Shown here one piece after another: positions 9,268-17,927 of a DNA stretch of 64,000 nt. Where the stretch lies: assembly GCA_016192035.1 (NCBI GenBank), contig JACPUW010000020.1, positions 1-64,000 on the forward strand. Direction: 5' to 3'. Numbering within the stretch: position 1 is the stretch's first letter; each line of letters opens with the position of its first letter. The translations under genes were made by a program, and so were the position numbers. The notes under the pieces were generated by a model. It made no database searches, had not been told where the DNA came from, and saw only the letters and a list, made by a program, of their open reading frames with translations. This DNA is from Bacteroidota bacterium (GTDB lineage: Bacteria > Bacteroidota > Bacteroidia > CAILMK01 > JACPUW01).

Positions 9268-9668
9268 CCTTGCCATGCCTCCAGCAATTTGGGCAAAAAC
9301 ACCACCAAGCCCACTGCCGCCGCCGTGGCCGCGCTCACCAACACAGCCGCCGCCGCCAAATCCTTGGTTTTGCCTATGGCCGGCTTTTTTTCAGCGCTCA
9401 CATAGTCACACAGGTTTTCTATGGCCGAATTGATCAATTCCATGGCAAACACCAACCCTATGCATACCAGCACGGCCAGCCATTCGCCCGAAGAGAGCCC
9501 AAAGTAGAAACCCGCTAATACCACACATGCCCCCACCACCGCGTGTATGCGCGCATTGTGTTCTTCACGCAACAACACCGCCAGGCCCCTGGCGGCATAC
9601 ACAAAACTGCGCCCCCGGGCCCGCCATGAAAAGCGCTGTCCAGGCCCGCCCCCTGTTTTGTCGCTCAT
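9264..9668 (-). CDS. dgkA: Diacylglycerol kinase / undecaprenol kinase family
   Basis: A 134-residue membrane kinase of the DgkA family, which phosphorylates diacylglycerol or undecaprenol with ATP at the inner membrane. Family residues are present: EEHNARIHAVVG near residue 35, MELINSAIENLCDYVS near 78 with the catalytic glutamate and the ENS/AIE block, and KTKDLAAAAVLVSA near 101. Three membrane segments are visible. In Gram-positive bacteria the homologue is an undecaprenol kinase; the preferred lipid here is not predictable. It is the first gene of a two-gene unit with DUF1361. Confidence 0.9.
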   Translation of the reverse strand: MSDKTGGGPGQRFSWRARGRSFVYAARGLAVLLREEHNARIHAVVGACVVLAGFYFGLSSGEWLAVLVCIGLVFAMELINSAIENLCDYVSAEKKPAIGKTKDLAAAAVLVSAATAAAVGLVVFLPKLLEAWQG

Positions 9669-9818
9669 GCTGTCTATTGTTTTTATATAGTGCTATTAAC
9701 CTTATGGTTAAACGCCAATTCCAGCCCAAAGGTAAGGCCCGTGCCCACATTGCGCCAGCCATGCCCCTGCCCCTGCGCGCATTGCACCTATCCATCGGCC
9801 TTTCGCCTGCCAGGCGGT

Positions 9819-9826
9819 TAATTTTG
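9819..9826 (+). promoter_or_regulatory. -7 element TAATTTTG before the NdpA-like gene
   Basis: Exact TAnnTTTG match ending 17 bases before the ATG at 9844. It leaves a short leader and supports ATG 9844 over an in-frame TTG at 9835. Confidence 0.5.
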
Positions 9827-9843
9827 GGCGATAATTGTCTCCT

Positions 9844-10908
9844 ATGTTTGATTTCACCCGCACCGAATTCTTCAAATTGGCCATACACCAACTGGGCAAC
9901 AAAAGCCGGGGAGAAGGCTATGAGGCATCGGCCAGCGAACACCCCCTGCACGAAGACCTATTGCAAGAAGTCCTTTTCAAATACTTTTTTTCCGCTTTCA
10001 AGGGCGATGAACAATGGCGTTTTTCCCACCCCGCCGACCTGCGCATGAACGACATGTACACCTACTGCCAAAACATGTTTGCCCAGCCCGAGGCTTTTCT
10101 TGAAATTTCCGGCCATATGCTCCACCACCTCTATGAGGCCAGCAACCACCCAAAGATCAAACCCGGCGAACTCTTTGTGGCACTCTTTCACGATGTGCTC
10201 ATAGACGATGAACTGGTGGATGCCATAGGCATTTTCAAGGCCGAAAACAAACACACATTCCTGCAGGTGGGCCAGGAGTACAAGCGACTGCTGGTGCAGC
10301 CCAGGGAAGGAATAGATACCCGCAAACTTGATAAGGGCGTGCTCATTTTCAACACCTTGGCCGATGAAGGCTACCTAGTGAAAACCATTGATGCCCTGGC
10401 CGGCCAGAGTGATGATGCCCAGTACTGGAACACCGATTTCCTGGGCCTGGCCCCCATAGAAAACGCCGTGTACACCACACGGGCTTACCTGCACCTATAC
10501 AAGGATTTTGTGGAAGAAACCGTGGCCGCCGATACCGAAAAGGGTAAACTGGCCGCATTGGGTGCGGTAAACCGCGCCGTGGAATATTTTGAACAAAATG
10601 AAGATTTTAGGCTGGGCAACTTTGCCGAAACCGTGTTTGAACAGCCTGAAATGCAGGCCAAGTTTATAGACTACACCGAGCGCAAGGCCACCGAGCGAAA
10701 AAAACCCCTAGAAGAGGTGTTTGAAATTTCTAATACCGCCGTGAAACAAGAAAAAAAGCGGCTCAAACACCTTATCACCCTTGACGATGCCATTCAGATC
10801 AAGCTCAATCCCGCCTTGTCTGACCACAACAATGCGGCCATAGAGCGCGGCTACGACCCCGACCGCAAACAGTACTACTACAAAATCTATTACCGACAGG
10901 AAAACTAA
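9844..10908 (+). CDS. Nucleoid-associated protein, NdpA/YejK family
   Basis: A 354-residue protein of the 37-kDa nucleoid-associated family. Supporting features are the internal block LIFNTLADEGYLVKTIDAL (near residue 165) followed by DDAQYWNTDFLGLAP, which recurs in Bacteroidota members, and a charged C-terminal half ending near AIERGYDPDRKQYYYKIYY. Such proteins bind DNA in the nucleoid; their precise role is poorly known. The gene has its own -7 element, and the downstream TPR gene starts 62 bases later and may be co-transcribed. Confidence 0.75.
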   Translation: MFDFTRTEFFKLAIHQLGNKSRGEGYEASASEHPLHEDLLQEVLFKYFFSAFKGDEQWRFSHPADLRMNDMYTYCQNMFAQPEAFLEISGHMLHHLYEASNHPKIKPGELFVALFHDVLIDDELVDAIGIFKAENKHTFLQVGQEYKRLLVQPREGIDTRKLDKGVLIFNTLADEGYLVKTIDALAGQSDDAQYWNTDFLGLAPIENAVYTTRAYLHLYKDFVEETVAADTEKGKLAALGAVNRAVEYFEQNEDFRLGNFAETVFEQPEMQAKFIDYTERKATERKKPLEEVFEISNTAVKQEKKRLKHLITLDDAIQIKLNPALSDHNNAAIERGYDPDRKQYYYKIYYRQEN

Positions 10909-10970
10909 ACAAACCGTTAATGCCCATGTGGGCCTGCCAACCATTTATGCCCCGGAGCGTAACCGCCTTC

Positions 10971-12245
10971 ATGCCTAGAATTTCGTGGCTGTGGGCCCTA
11001 TGGCCGTGGCTGTGGGCCCTGCCCGCACAGGGCCAAGACCTGGCCGCCCTGCTGGCCCAGGGGGTAGAAGCCCATAGGCAGTACAACCTCTTGACTAGCG
11101 ACAGCTTACTGGCAGAAGTACTGGCTCATAAAGACCAACTTACCCGGCTTCAGCATGGCGAGGCCCTATACTTCTACTCCCGCAATATGCTGCGCATGGC
11201 CACCGACCAGGGCTCTGAAGAGGGCTTTGCCAACCCACTGGTCCAGTCGCGCATGTTTACCGCCTATGCCGGTTTTGCAGAGCTGGAAAAGAGCGGCATA
11301 CCCCGCTGGGGCGATAAGGGGAAGCCCGAACAACTGAATATGGTGGACGCCCTGATAAAGGCGGCCGTGGGTACCCTGGAAACCATAGTGGCCAACCCTG
11401 CACATATAAACAGGTATGAAACCCTGGCCCAAGCCTATATAAGCCTGGCTGCCACCATCTCACCACAGCTCTATACACCCCATGAGCTCATGGGGCAGCT
11501 CCACCTTATGGCCCAGCGGCCCGTGCCCGCGCGCGAGTCGTTTGAAAAAGCCATTGACCTACACCGCCAAAAAAGGGTACTGGCCATAGACAACATCCGG
11601 ATACCCACGGCCTACCACGCCCTGGCCAGCTTGGTTTTGGAATCTGATCCCGCCCGGGCCCACGCCCTGGCCAAAAGGGGATACATCATCAATGAACTGG
11701 AGTGGAACACACTACAGGTGAATGCGGCCAAAATTGGCCCGCAACTTATTGAAGAACACAAGGCCATTTATTACCACAACCGCTATTCCCTGGGCCTTTT
11801 GGAGCTGGAACTATGCCCCGCCTACGTACCCGCCGACACCGCCCTGGCACTCTACGGGCAGAGAAGTACGCATTACCAAGACAATGCCTATTTTCTGTAT
11901 AACTATGGCCAACTGCTCATTACCATAAACCCACGACTGGCAGCCGAGCAATTTGAAAAGTCACTCGACCTGGACACCAACTTTTTTGAGTCTTACTATG
12001 CCCTGGGCAACCTGTACCTAGACCTGGGCAACTACTACGCGGGGCTGGCCCTGGAAGAACAATTGGAAAATGGCGAAAATGCCCTGCGCGCCAGCGGGTT
12101 GCGGAGCACAGGATACACGTATTTGCGCAAGGCATTGACAGTAAACCCAGGGCACCGGGGCACTATGGTCAGACTGCTAGGGGCGGCACAGGTGCTGGGT
12201 AAGGCCCAGGCCGTGGAACGATATACCCAAATGCTTAATGACTGA
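10971..12245 (+). CDS. Secreted or periplasmic TPR-like protein
   Basis: About 424 residues. From the ATG at 10971 the protein starts with a tryptophan-rich hydrophobic signal peptide (MPRISWLWALWPWLWALPAQG) and continues as alpha-helical repeats. TPR-like helices are best seen at SLDLDTNFFESYYALGNLYLDLGNYY and at YLRKALTVNPGHRGTMVRLLGAAQ in the C-terminal third. In-frame ATGs at 10920 and 10947 would put extra residues before the signal peptide. There are no enzyme motifs. It probably serves as a protein-protein interaction scaffold in the periplasm; the partner is unknown. Confidence 0.6.
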   Translation: MPRISWLWALWPWLWALPAQGQDLAALLAQGVEAHRQYNLLTSDSLLAEVLAHKDQLTRLQHGEALYFYSRNMLRMATDQGSEEGFANPLVQSRMFTAYAGFAELEKSGIPRWGDKGKPEQLNMVDALIKAAVGTLETIVANPAHINRYETLAQAYISLAATISPQLYTPHELMGQLHLMAQRPVPARESFEKAIDLHRQKRVLAIDNIRIPTAYHALASLVLESDPARAHALAKRGYIINELEWNTLQVNAAKIGPQLIEEHKAIYYHNRYSLGLLELELCPAYVPADTALALYGQRSTHYQDNAYFLYNYGQLLITINPRLAAEQFEKSLDLDTNFFESYYALGNLYLDLGNYYAGLALEEQLENGENALRASGLRSTGYTYLRKALTVNPGHRGTMVRLLGAAQVLGKAQAVERYTQMLND

Positions 12246-12359
12246 GTGACAGCCCAAGCCGGATTTTCTGTATTCCCGGGTTAAGAAGGCCATTTTCATG
12301 GCCCAAACCCATGCGTAAACACGTGGCTCCCTTTCATCTGCCGGCCCTTTGCCAAACAA

Positions 12360-13445
12360 TCATTCCACCCCATCGGTATTGGGCTTGCGCACCAGAAGTT
12401 GCCCTTTGGGTATGTCGGTAAGCTTGCGCGACTCCACCACCGTAGGCCTTTCTTTTACCCATTGCTCATTAAAACTCACTTTTTCTACCTTGGGAAAGGA
12501 GCGCGAGTGGCCAAATCCCCGTTTGTAAAACATGCGAATGGGCGATAAGATGCCCAGACTTAATCGGTTGAGCATTTTTCGGTTCATCATGGCGTTTTTC
12601 CAGCCGCGCCACAGCAGGTCACTTTCGGTGTTTTCTTTGGCCGCCTTGGCCTCGCGTGACGACACGATGACCTGGTCAACCGCCAGTGGCAGGGCACTGG
12701 CCTTGGCCGCAAAGCCGTCAAGCAAAAACCCATCTATGGCACCAAAAACATCGGCATCCTTCAGGTGTAGGTAGTATAGTTTTTCCAGTACGGCGCCATG
12801 CCTGCCGGTCACTCCCATCCATCGCGGCTGGCCCATTTCAAGCAATTGGTTTTGTGGCGATTTGCCCAGAAGTGCCGAGCGTCCGTTGTCCACTAATATC
12901 AAATGCAGGTGTGGCATGGCATTGAGTGGCATGGCGGTGAGCCTGCCATATCCCCGCACAATGGGCAGTATAGCGTAAAGATCGGTAAATGAGGGCAACA
13001 GCTGGTCTATTGAGGCCAACATCACCACAAGGCCATCGCGCTGCCATGGTAGCCTGGCGCCATCTGGTGATAATATACAGGCCGTGGGCACATCACATGT
13101 CACAAAATCGGTTCCCGTTATCCAAGCAATCTCCTCTTCGTGTGTATTGTCCACCACTTGGGCACCAGGGCGGGCTCCCAGGCGTTGCTTTAGTTTTAGT
13201 TCGAGTGGTAGGGGGTCGGCGGCCACGTGTACTTTCCATTTTCCGGCGCCATCCAGGATCCTTGCCAGGCATTGAAAGACATCGTCCGCATCGGTACACC
13301 AGTACAGCTTGCCCTTACCGCGCTGAAAATTGGTTTCCAGCTCCACCAGGAAGTGGTCAATGTGCAGAATGGCCCTGCGCCTCACGGTTTTGGCCAGGCG
13401 GGTTGTTCCCCATTCCGCAGTAGTATGTGTATGGGCAGGGTTCAC
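12360..13445 (-). CDS. LUD-domain (LutB-like) protein without iron-sulfur cysteines
   Basis: A 361-residue protein whose middle matches the LUD domain of LutB: ITGTDFVTCDVPTACILSPDG near residue 119, VVMLASIDQLLPSFTDLYAILP near 139 and LILVDNGRSALLGKSPQNQLLEM near 184. In LutB this domain is followed by two cysteine clusters binding 4Fe-4S centres. Here the region is retained in length but no CxxCxxC cluster is present, so electron transfer like that of LutABC is not expected. The N terminus is also shorter than in LutB. The start is GTG at 13445, overlapping the rpiB stop as GTGA, so it is translationally coupled to rpiB. The function is unknown; it may be a repurposed, non-redox member. Confidence 0.65.
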   Translation of the reverse strand: MNPAHTHTTAEWGTTRLAKTVRRRAILHIDHFLVELETNFQRGKGKLYWCTDADDVFQCLARILDGAGKWKVHVAADPLPLELKLKQRLGARPGAQVVDNTHEEEIAWITGTDFVTCDVPTACILSPDGARLPWQRDGLVVMLASIDQLLPSFTDLYAILPIVRGYGRLTAMPLNAMPHLHLILVDNGRSALLGKSPQNQLLEMGQPRWMGVTGRHGAVLEKLYYLHLKDADVFGAIDGFLLDGFAAKASALPLAVDQVIVSSREAKAAKENTESDLLWRGWKNAMMNRKMLNRLSLGILSPIRMFYKRGFGHSRSFPKVEKVSFNEQWVKERPTVVESRKLTDIPKGQLLVRKPNTDGVE

Positions 13446-13876
13446 CTATGCGCCAGGGGTATTTTATCCACGCGGCGGGCGTGTCGCCCGCCATCAAAAG
13501 GTTCTTCAAAAAACGCAGCCACTATGGCATTGGCGGTGTGGGTATCCAGGTACCTGGCGGGCAGGCAGAGAATATTGGCATTGTTGTGTGCGCGTGCCAA
13601 ACGGGCTATTTCGGGGTTCCAACATAGGGCTGCACGCACCCCTTGGTGCTTATTTGCCGTGATGCATACCCCATTGGCCGACCCGCAAATCAATATGCCA
13701 TAGGGCACTTCACCGTTTTCTACCATGGCCGCCACCTTATGGGCGTAGTCGGGGTAGTCCACCGATTCAGGGCCGTGGGTACCCAAATCTATGAGCGAGA
13801 GCTGGGAAACAAACTGCTCCATCAAATGGCTCTTAAGCCCAAATCCAGCGTGGTCCGATCCAATTGCCACTTCCAT
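13442..13876 (-). CDS. rpiB: Ribose-5-phosphate isomerase B
   Basis: A 144-residue RpiB/LacAB-family sugar-phosphate isomerase that interconverts ribulose 5-phosphate and ribose 5-phosphate. Visible are GSDHAGFGLK at the N terminus, DLGTHGPESVDYPDYA near residue 30, and the catalytic cysteine C64 in LICGSANGVCITANKH. HNNANILCLPARYL near 97 is also typical. It is first in a two-gene transcript with the LUD gene. Together with rpe (57475) and the Rpe-CBS fusion (27411), it makes three pentose-phosphate enzymes in this window. Confidence 0.95.
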   Translation of the reverse strand: MEVAIGSDHAGFGLKSHLMEQFVSQLSLIDLGTHGPESVDYPDYAHKVAAMVENGEVPYGILICGSANGVCITANKHQGVRAALCWNPEIARLARAHNNANILCLPARYLDTHTANAIVAAFFEEPFDGGRHARRVDKIPLAHR

Positions 13877-13892
13877 CTGTCACATTTGGTAG

Positions 13893-13900
13893 CAAATGTA
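13893..13900 (-). promoter_or_regulatory. -7 element TACATTTG before rpiB
   Basis: On the minus strand TACATTTG, an exact TAnnTTTG match ending 16 bases before the rpiB ATG. No clear -33 TTG is visible. Confidence 0.45.
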
Positions 13901-14090
13901 TCTAAGCATGGGCATGTGTTGGCCGAGACTTCACCATTACCCCCATACCCTTACCATGTACACAGGGTAGGGGAGCGGTAGGCGCACTCAGGCCATTGGG
14001 GCACAATACAAACCGCTTCTTACCCATGGTTTGGCCATGTCCTGCAAAGGCATCAACCTTATGCCCGTACGCCATGTACAGTACCCGTGT

Positions 14091-15029
14091 TTAGCGTGCC
14101 TGCCTGCCTGTTCCCGCCACCCATGCCTTACAATTCAAATAGTGCAGGTATATGAACCGGCCCCAGTAGCGGGGCTTGCCCAGTACCTTGCAAATCAACA
14201 AAATGGCTTCCATGCTGCAATGCCCATAGCCACTTGGCGCGGTAACCAATTGATAGTAGCGAAACAGGGTCTTTTCATACTTGCGCCGAATCCAGGTATT
14301 GGAATGGTGCATATGCAACTCCCTAAAGGAATGGTATAACTGACGGTATTTGTCCAAATGGCTGGCCATGCTGCTTACCCCCCCGGGATGCACCCGGTAG
14401 CAGCCCATGAGGCGGTGAAAATAGTACCCAGGGCCCTGCGAGAGCAACAGATACGTCATGTGCGTGTCCCTAAGGTATTTATACTTGTGTAGGTCATGCT
14501 GCATGAGCAGTTCCTTCCTAAACACCACGGTCAGGGTTTTGGTAAGCCATTCCCTTTCCAAATCCGCCAGGCCAAATGTAAAATTCCCTTTGCCATATAG
14601 CCGGTGTTCCATTTGCCCGGTGTCCATATGCAGCATTTGGTAACCGCCACAAGTGAGGGAGTAGCTGGGGTTGGCTTCCAAAAATTCCACCTGTTGGGCC
14701 AGTTTTAATGGGTCTGTCCAGTAGTCATCGCCCTCACATAGCGCTATATAGCGGCCTTTGGCGCGGGCCAGCGCCCACCTGAGATTGGGCGATATGCCAA
14801 TCTGCTCCTCATGGCAAGTGTATGATATGGTATGGCCCATGGGGTGTGAATGGATAATTGAAGTCACCAACTCCCGGGTACCGTCTTGGGAGTGATCGTC
14901 GCCTATCAAAAGTTCAAAACAAAAACCACACTGCTGGGCCAAGACCCCCTCTAAGGCCTGCCCTATGAAATGGGCATGCCGATAGGTGAGCATGAGCACG
15001 GTAACCAAAACAGGTTCATTCCTTTCCAT
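14091..15029 (-). CDS. Family 2 glycosyltransferase
   Basis: About 312 residues with a GT-A fold N terminus: VTVLMLTYRHAHFIGQALEG, then FELLIGDDHSQDGTRELV containing the nucleotide-sugar DDxSxDGT motif. ALCEGDDYWTDPLKLAQQVEFL near residue 115 has the acceptor/metal EGDDYW motif. It would transfer a sugar in surface polysaccharide or glycoprotein synthesis, on the cytoplasmic side. The ATG at 15029 (MERNEP) is preferred; one at 15059 would lengthen the overlap with the acyltransferase gene. The sugar donor and acceptor cannot be predicted. It forms a two-gene unit with the acyltransferase. Confidence 0.85.
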   Translation of the reverse strand: MERNEPVLVTVLMLTYRHAHFIGQALEGVLAQQCGFCFELLIGDDHSQDGTRELVTSIIHSHPMGHTISYTCHEEQIGISPNLRWALARAKGRYIALCEGDDYWTDPLKLAQQVEFLEANPSYSLTCGGYQMLHMDTGQMEHRLYGKGNFTFGLADLEREWLTKTLTVVFRKELLMQHDLHKYKYLRDTHMTYLLLSQGPGYYFHRLMGCYRVHPGGVSSMASHLDKYRQLYHSFRELHMHHSNTWIRRKYEKTLFRYYQLVTAPSGYGHCSMEAILLICKVLGKPRYWGRFIYLHYLNCKAWVAGTGRQAR

Positions 15030-15597
15030 ATCGAATTGCCAATTCCTTTTCCCACTCAAGGAGTTTCATATCGCGTTTCATCACCATTCTGGCTGGGTTT
15101 CCATGATATACCCCAAAGGCGGCACAGTGGCCCGCCACCAGGCACAGGGCACCTATGGCCACCCCGGTTTCCAGCACCGCACCAGGCAGGATCACTGTCC
15201 CGCTACCCACCAGCACGTGTTTCATAAGGTGTACAGCTTGGTTTTTGGTATTGCGGTACTCGTTGGGCAACATAGGATTGGTCATAAACCCACCCAGGTA
15301 ATCGTCCGTACTGCTGTATATGGATACCCTGGATGATAGGCCAGCAAAGTCGTCCAAACGGATATTGGCCTTTCCCTGTAGGTTGGTGTACACCCCTATA
15401 TGCACATACGAACCTATATCAATGCCTTCATCGCCAGCCGAGAGCACCACAAAATCGTCTATGCGCACATGGCACCCTATCCGTATGCGGGCCGCCCCGT
15501 ACAAACTCGATTTCCGGCTTATTAATACGTTATGGCCCACCTGGCCAAGGCCCAAGCCGGGCAGTTCGTCTTGGCTATAAAATGAATTGGCTGTCAA
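15016..15597 (-). CDS. Hexapeptide-repeat acyltransferase (sugar O/N-acetyltransferase)
   Basis: A 193-residue left-handed beta-helix protein of the LacA/WbbJ type. Hexapeptide turns run through residues 25-90 (IGCHVRIDDFVVLSAG, IDIGSYVHIGVYTNLQG, LDDFAGLSSRVSIYSSTDDY) and again at HVLVGSGTVILPGAVLETGVAIGALCLVAG. The loop with MTNPMLPNEYRNTKNQAV is typical of sugar acetyltransferases. The end, HGNPARMVMKRD, is the usual YxGxPAR coenzyme A site with H for Y-x. It likely acetylates the product of the overlapping glycosyltransferase. Confidence 0.82.
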   Translation of the reverse strand: MTANSFYSQDELPGLGLGQVGHNVLISRKSSLYGAARIRIGCHVRIDDFVVLSAGDEGIDIGSYVHIGVYTNLQGKANIRLDDFAGLSSRVSIYSSTDDYLGGFMTNPMLPNEYRNTKNQAVHLMKHVLVGSGTVILPGAVLETGVAIGALCLVAGHCAAFGVYHGNPARMVMKRDMKLLEWEKELAIRYGKE

Positions 15598-16293
15598 TGG
15601 ATTTGATATTTTGGTGTTTTACCGAAATGCGAAGGTGGGGATTTTCGGCAATCAATTGTATTAGAAGCACAAAACTTGGATAAAACAGGAGATTGTCATA
15701 ACAGCCCCACTACCTTAAAACGTGCATGTCCCTCTGGCGGTTTTGTAAAGATCTTGGTAGTATTGACCACTGCCAAGTGTTCGCCGCCGCCTGGCCCTAG
15801 CCTAAGCTGCATACTACCTGGGTTTACTATTCTTCTCAAATAGCTGGTTCCAAGTTGTATTGATAATAAAATCACGATGATATGGCGCGGTTTCGCTTTT
15901 GGTGGGCTGATATGTTATTGTGGGGGCCACGCGAATCCCTAAGGACTTCTCAAGTGTATGGCTGTGTAGCCGATGCCGTAGCACACCCATACCCACTGTC
16001 ATGTCGCCTGTATCTGGCCAAGTCCATAGGTGGGCACATCGATAGTCGCCCAGGGCAAGACAAGTTATAAATCTCCTTGAAAAACAGATAGATGAAGCGC
16101 GGACAAGTGGTTTAAAAAGACAAACATGAGCCATTCCGTGGGCATTGGCGAAGTATGGGGCCGGTGGGGGGCCTGACTTGTCAGAATTAATGTGCCTTGA
16201 CAAAAGCTGGACCGGGGACGGGATACTAAAAGTGAAACGGATCACCCAGCTTCACTAAACTAAGCGTTGGCAACCGGCTGTTATTTATTGCCA
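15598..16293. other. Gene-free stretch between polysaccharide genes and vapBC
   Basis: Nearly 700 bases without a convincing gene. A 143-codon minus-strand frame (15814-16245) has no recognisable motif, atypical composition and no promoter element, and I treat it as chance. I see no RNA gene, repeat or insertion sequence. It could be a decayed segment beside the acquired toxin-antitoxin pair. Confidence 0.5.
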
Positions 16294-16677
16294 TCACCAG
16301 ATAGATTTAATATCATATTGCACAATATGCTCATCCTTAGTGATTATCGTCAGATTATCAACCATTGCTTGAGATACAATCAATCGATCAAAAGGATCTC
16401 GGTGAATAAATTTTAATGTTGAAACAGCTAGTGCATGATCAAATGAAATTGGAATTAGGTCAAACCCATTATCATCTATTAAATCCAAAAATTTCTTTAA
16501 TCCTTTGTCAAATTTAAATTTGTCAAGACTTATTTTTATAGCTATCTCCCAAACCGAAGCAATACTCACAAATTTGTAATTATCTTGATTTTCAATAATT
16601 TCTTTCGATTTAATAGAAAGTTTATCGTCACCATTAAGAAACCAAATTATAGTGTGAGTATCTAATATATAATTCAT
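16294..16677 (-). CDS. PIN-domain toxin, VapC-like
   Basis: A 127-residue PIN ribonuclease. The acidic site is visible: D6 in YILDTHTIIWFL, E44 in ASVWEIAIK, D94/D97 in HRDPFDRLIVSQA and D115 in TKDEHI. PIN toxins of type II systems cut RNA, often tRNA or rRNA, when the antitoxin is degraded. Its ATG overlaps the antitoxin stop by one base (TAATG), so translation is coupled. The pair is A+T-rich and stands next to an insertion sequence remnant, consistent with horizontal gain. The specific RNA target is unknown. Confidence 0.85.
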   Translation of the reverse strand: MNYILDTHTIIWFLNGDDKLSIKSKEIIENQDNYKFVSIASVWEIAIKISLDKFKFDKGLKKFLDLIDDNGFDLIPISFDHALAVSTLKFIHRDPFDRLIVSQAMVDNLTIITKDEHIVQYDIKSIW

Positions 16678-16880
16678 TACATATATTCTTTAAAGTCATC
16701 CAGTGGCCCATCAAAATCGGGTGCGATATAAATCTGACCTTTTGCACATCCAAATTTTGGTTTCTTTTTTTTAATTTCTTTTTTCTTTTTGGTCATTAAA
16801 AAATCAATAAAGTCGTTTACCTCAGATTTAAGGTCATTGGGTAAAGAATTAATCTTGGTATATAATTGTATTTGATTCAT
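16677..16880 (-). CDS. DUF2281-type antitoxin of the PIN toxin
   Basis: A 67-residue protein with LYTKINSLPNDLKSEVNDFIDFLMTKKK at the start, the DUF2281 pattern found upstream of VapC-like toxins, followed by a lysine-rich linker and an acidic tail (FDGPLDDFKEYM) that would bind the toxin. It lacks a clear DNA-binding domain. It is the first gene of the pair, and a -7 element lies 16 bases upstream. Confidence 0.8.
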   Translation of the reverse strand: MNQIQLYTKINSLPNDLKSEVNDFIDFLMTKKKKEIKKKKPKFGCAKGQIYIAPDFDGPLDDFKEYM

Positions 16881-16896
16881 TTATTTCGTTTTAACG

Positions 16897-16904
16897 CAAA
16901 GATA
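16897..16904 (-). promoter_or_regulatory. -7 element TATCTTTG before the toxin-antitoxin pair
   Basis: On the minus strand TATCTTTG, an exact TAnnTTTG match ending 16 bases before the antitoxin ATG. Expected autoregulation by the toxin-antitoxin complex would act here, but no operator repeat is obvious. Confidence 0.5.
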
Positions 16905-16992
16905 CAAATGAATTTTAATGACCATCGGTTTGTTTGCCACTACGCGGCAAAACTGCGCAGTGACGGCCTCGGTTTGCCATATAACTAACCAA

Positions 16993-17220
16993 CTGGACAT
17001 TTTCAGGTTCGCCCAAGTATTCAACACCGAGGCCCAGTGCCGTACCTTTCTAAGAGAACAAAGGGAGAAAGAAGGAATTACGTGCAAGAAATGCACGCGC
17101 AAAGGCCATTTCTACCTGGATGTCAAAGGATAAAGGCAATGCCGTAACTGCTCATACCGTACCAAACCCACCTCAGGGGCCATATTTGAAAGCACATAGG
17201 TTTACCTTATTAAGTGGTTA
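16993..17220 (+). pseudogene. IS1595-family transposase N-terminal remnant
   Basis: One continuous frame, interrupted by stops at 17131 (TAA) and 17197 (TAG), encodes the zinc-ribbon start of an IS1595/ISXO2-type transposase. Recognisable parts are FRFAQVFNTEAQCRTFL, a CxxC pair in ITCKKC, a second in CRNC, then SGAIFEST and LIKWL, which correspond to the conserved TIFExS..PL..WF. The catalytic domain is absent and no inverted terminal repeats are visible. The fragment ends within about 90 bases of the sprT-like coding region, which may have lost its native start. Confidence 0.7.
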
Positions 17221-17306
17221 GGGGGGCATTATGCCCACCTCCGGCCCGGCACCCTGTCCCTTGCCATACACATGTCCAGGCCCATCTTTGCCATCAAATA
17301 CGCCTA

Positions 17307-17927
17307 TTGTTGTCCAGCCCCTTCCATGCCCTGGAAAAATACCTGCCCAAGGACACCTTTCATCTGGTAGATCCACATTTGCGGGCTAATAAGGTGGCCC
17401 TTACCATCACTAGGCCGCGCAGCACCAAGTATGGCGACTACCGGCCGCCCAGGCCGGGGCAGGCATGCCCTCACCGCATTAGTGTGAACGCCAACCTGAA
17501 CCCATACGCCTTTTTGCTTACCCTGGTGCATGAAATAGCCCATCTCTACACCCACAAGGCTTATGAACGAAGGGCCAAACCGCATGGCCCAGAGTGGAAG
17601 TCTTATTTCCGCCAATTGTTGCAACCCTTTTTGAACGAACGCGTTTTTCCAGCCAATGTGGAAGAAGCCCTACTAAAATCCCTACACGACCTCTCCGCCA
17701 GCTCTTGCACCGACCCCGTACTGCACCTAGCCCTTCAATCGCACAACGCCGTGCCTGTGAAGGGCGTACTGATTACCCAACTGAACCAGGGCGACCAGTT
17801 CTGGTACAACAACAGGGTCTTTAGGCTAGAAGGACAGTTGCGAAAACGGTACAAATGCACCGAAATGGCCACCAACAAACCCTATCTATTTAGTCCCATT
17901 GCGCTTATATCGCCCCATCATGGCTAG
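17307..17927 (+). CDS. SprT-like zinc-binding protein
   Basis: About 206 residues if begun at one of the TTG codons at 17307/17310; the frame is open back to 17214, but that part reads into the insertion sequence remnant. The SprT-like core is intact: ITRPRSTKYGDYRPP, then ISVNANLNPYAFLLTLVHEIAHLYTHKAY with the HExxH zinc site and PHGPEWKSYFRQL with the third ligand. A C-terminal section (QGDQFWYNNRVFRLEGQLRKRYKC) fits Bacteroidota members. SprT/Spartan relatives are DNA-protein crosslink proteases; activity here is inferred. It overlaps the OstA-like gene by eight bases. The start codon is uncertain. Confidence 0.7.
   Translation: MLSSPFHALEKYLPKDTFHLVDPHLRANKVALTITRPRSTKYGDYRPPRPGQACPHRISVNANLNPYAFLLTLVHEIAHLYTHKAYERRAKPHGPEWKSYFRQLLQPFLNERVFPANVEEALLKSLHDLSASSCTDPVLHLALQSHNAVPVKGVLITQLNQGDQFWYNNRVFRLEGQLRKRYKCTEMATNKPYLFSPIALISPHHG

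Noticed and set aside
14031-14339. Plus-strand frame antisense to the glycosyltransferase
   Set aside because: Shadow frame of a clear family 2 glycosyltransferase on the minus strand.
15814-16245. 143-codon minus-strand frame beside vapBC
   Set aside because: No domain, signal or neighbour supports it; its length is within chance for this composition.
16993-17220. Complete insertion sequence
   Set aside because: Only the zinc-ribbon part of the transposase is found, with two stops and no terminal repeats.
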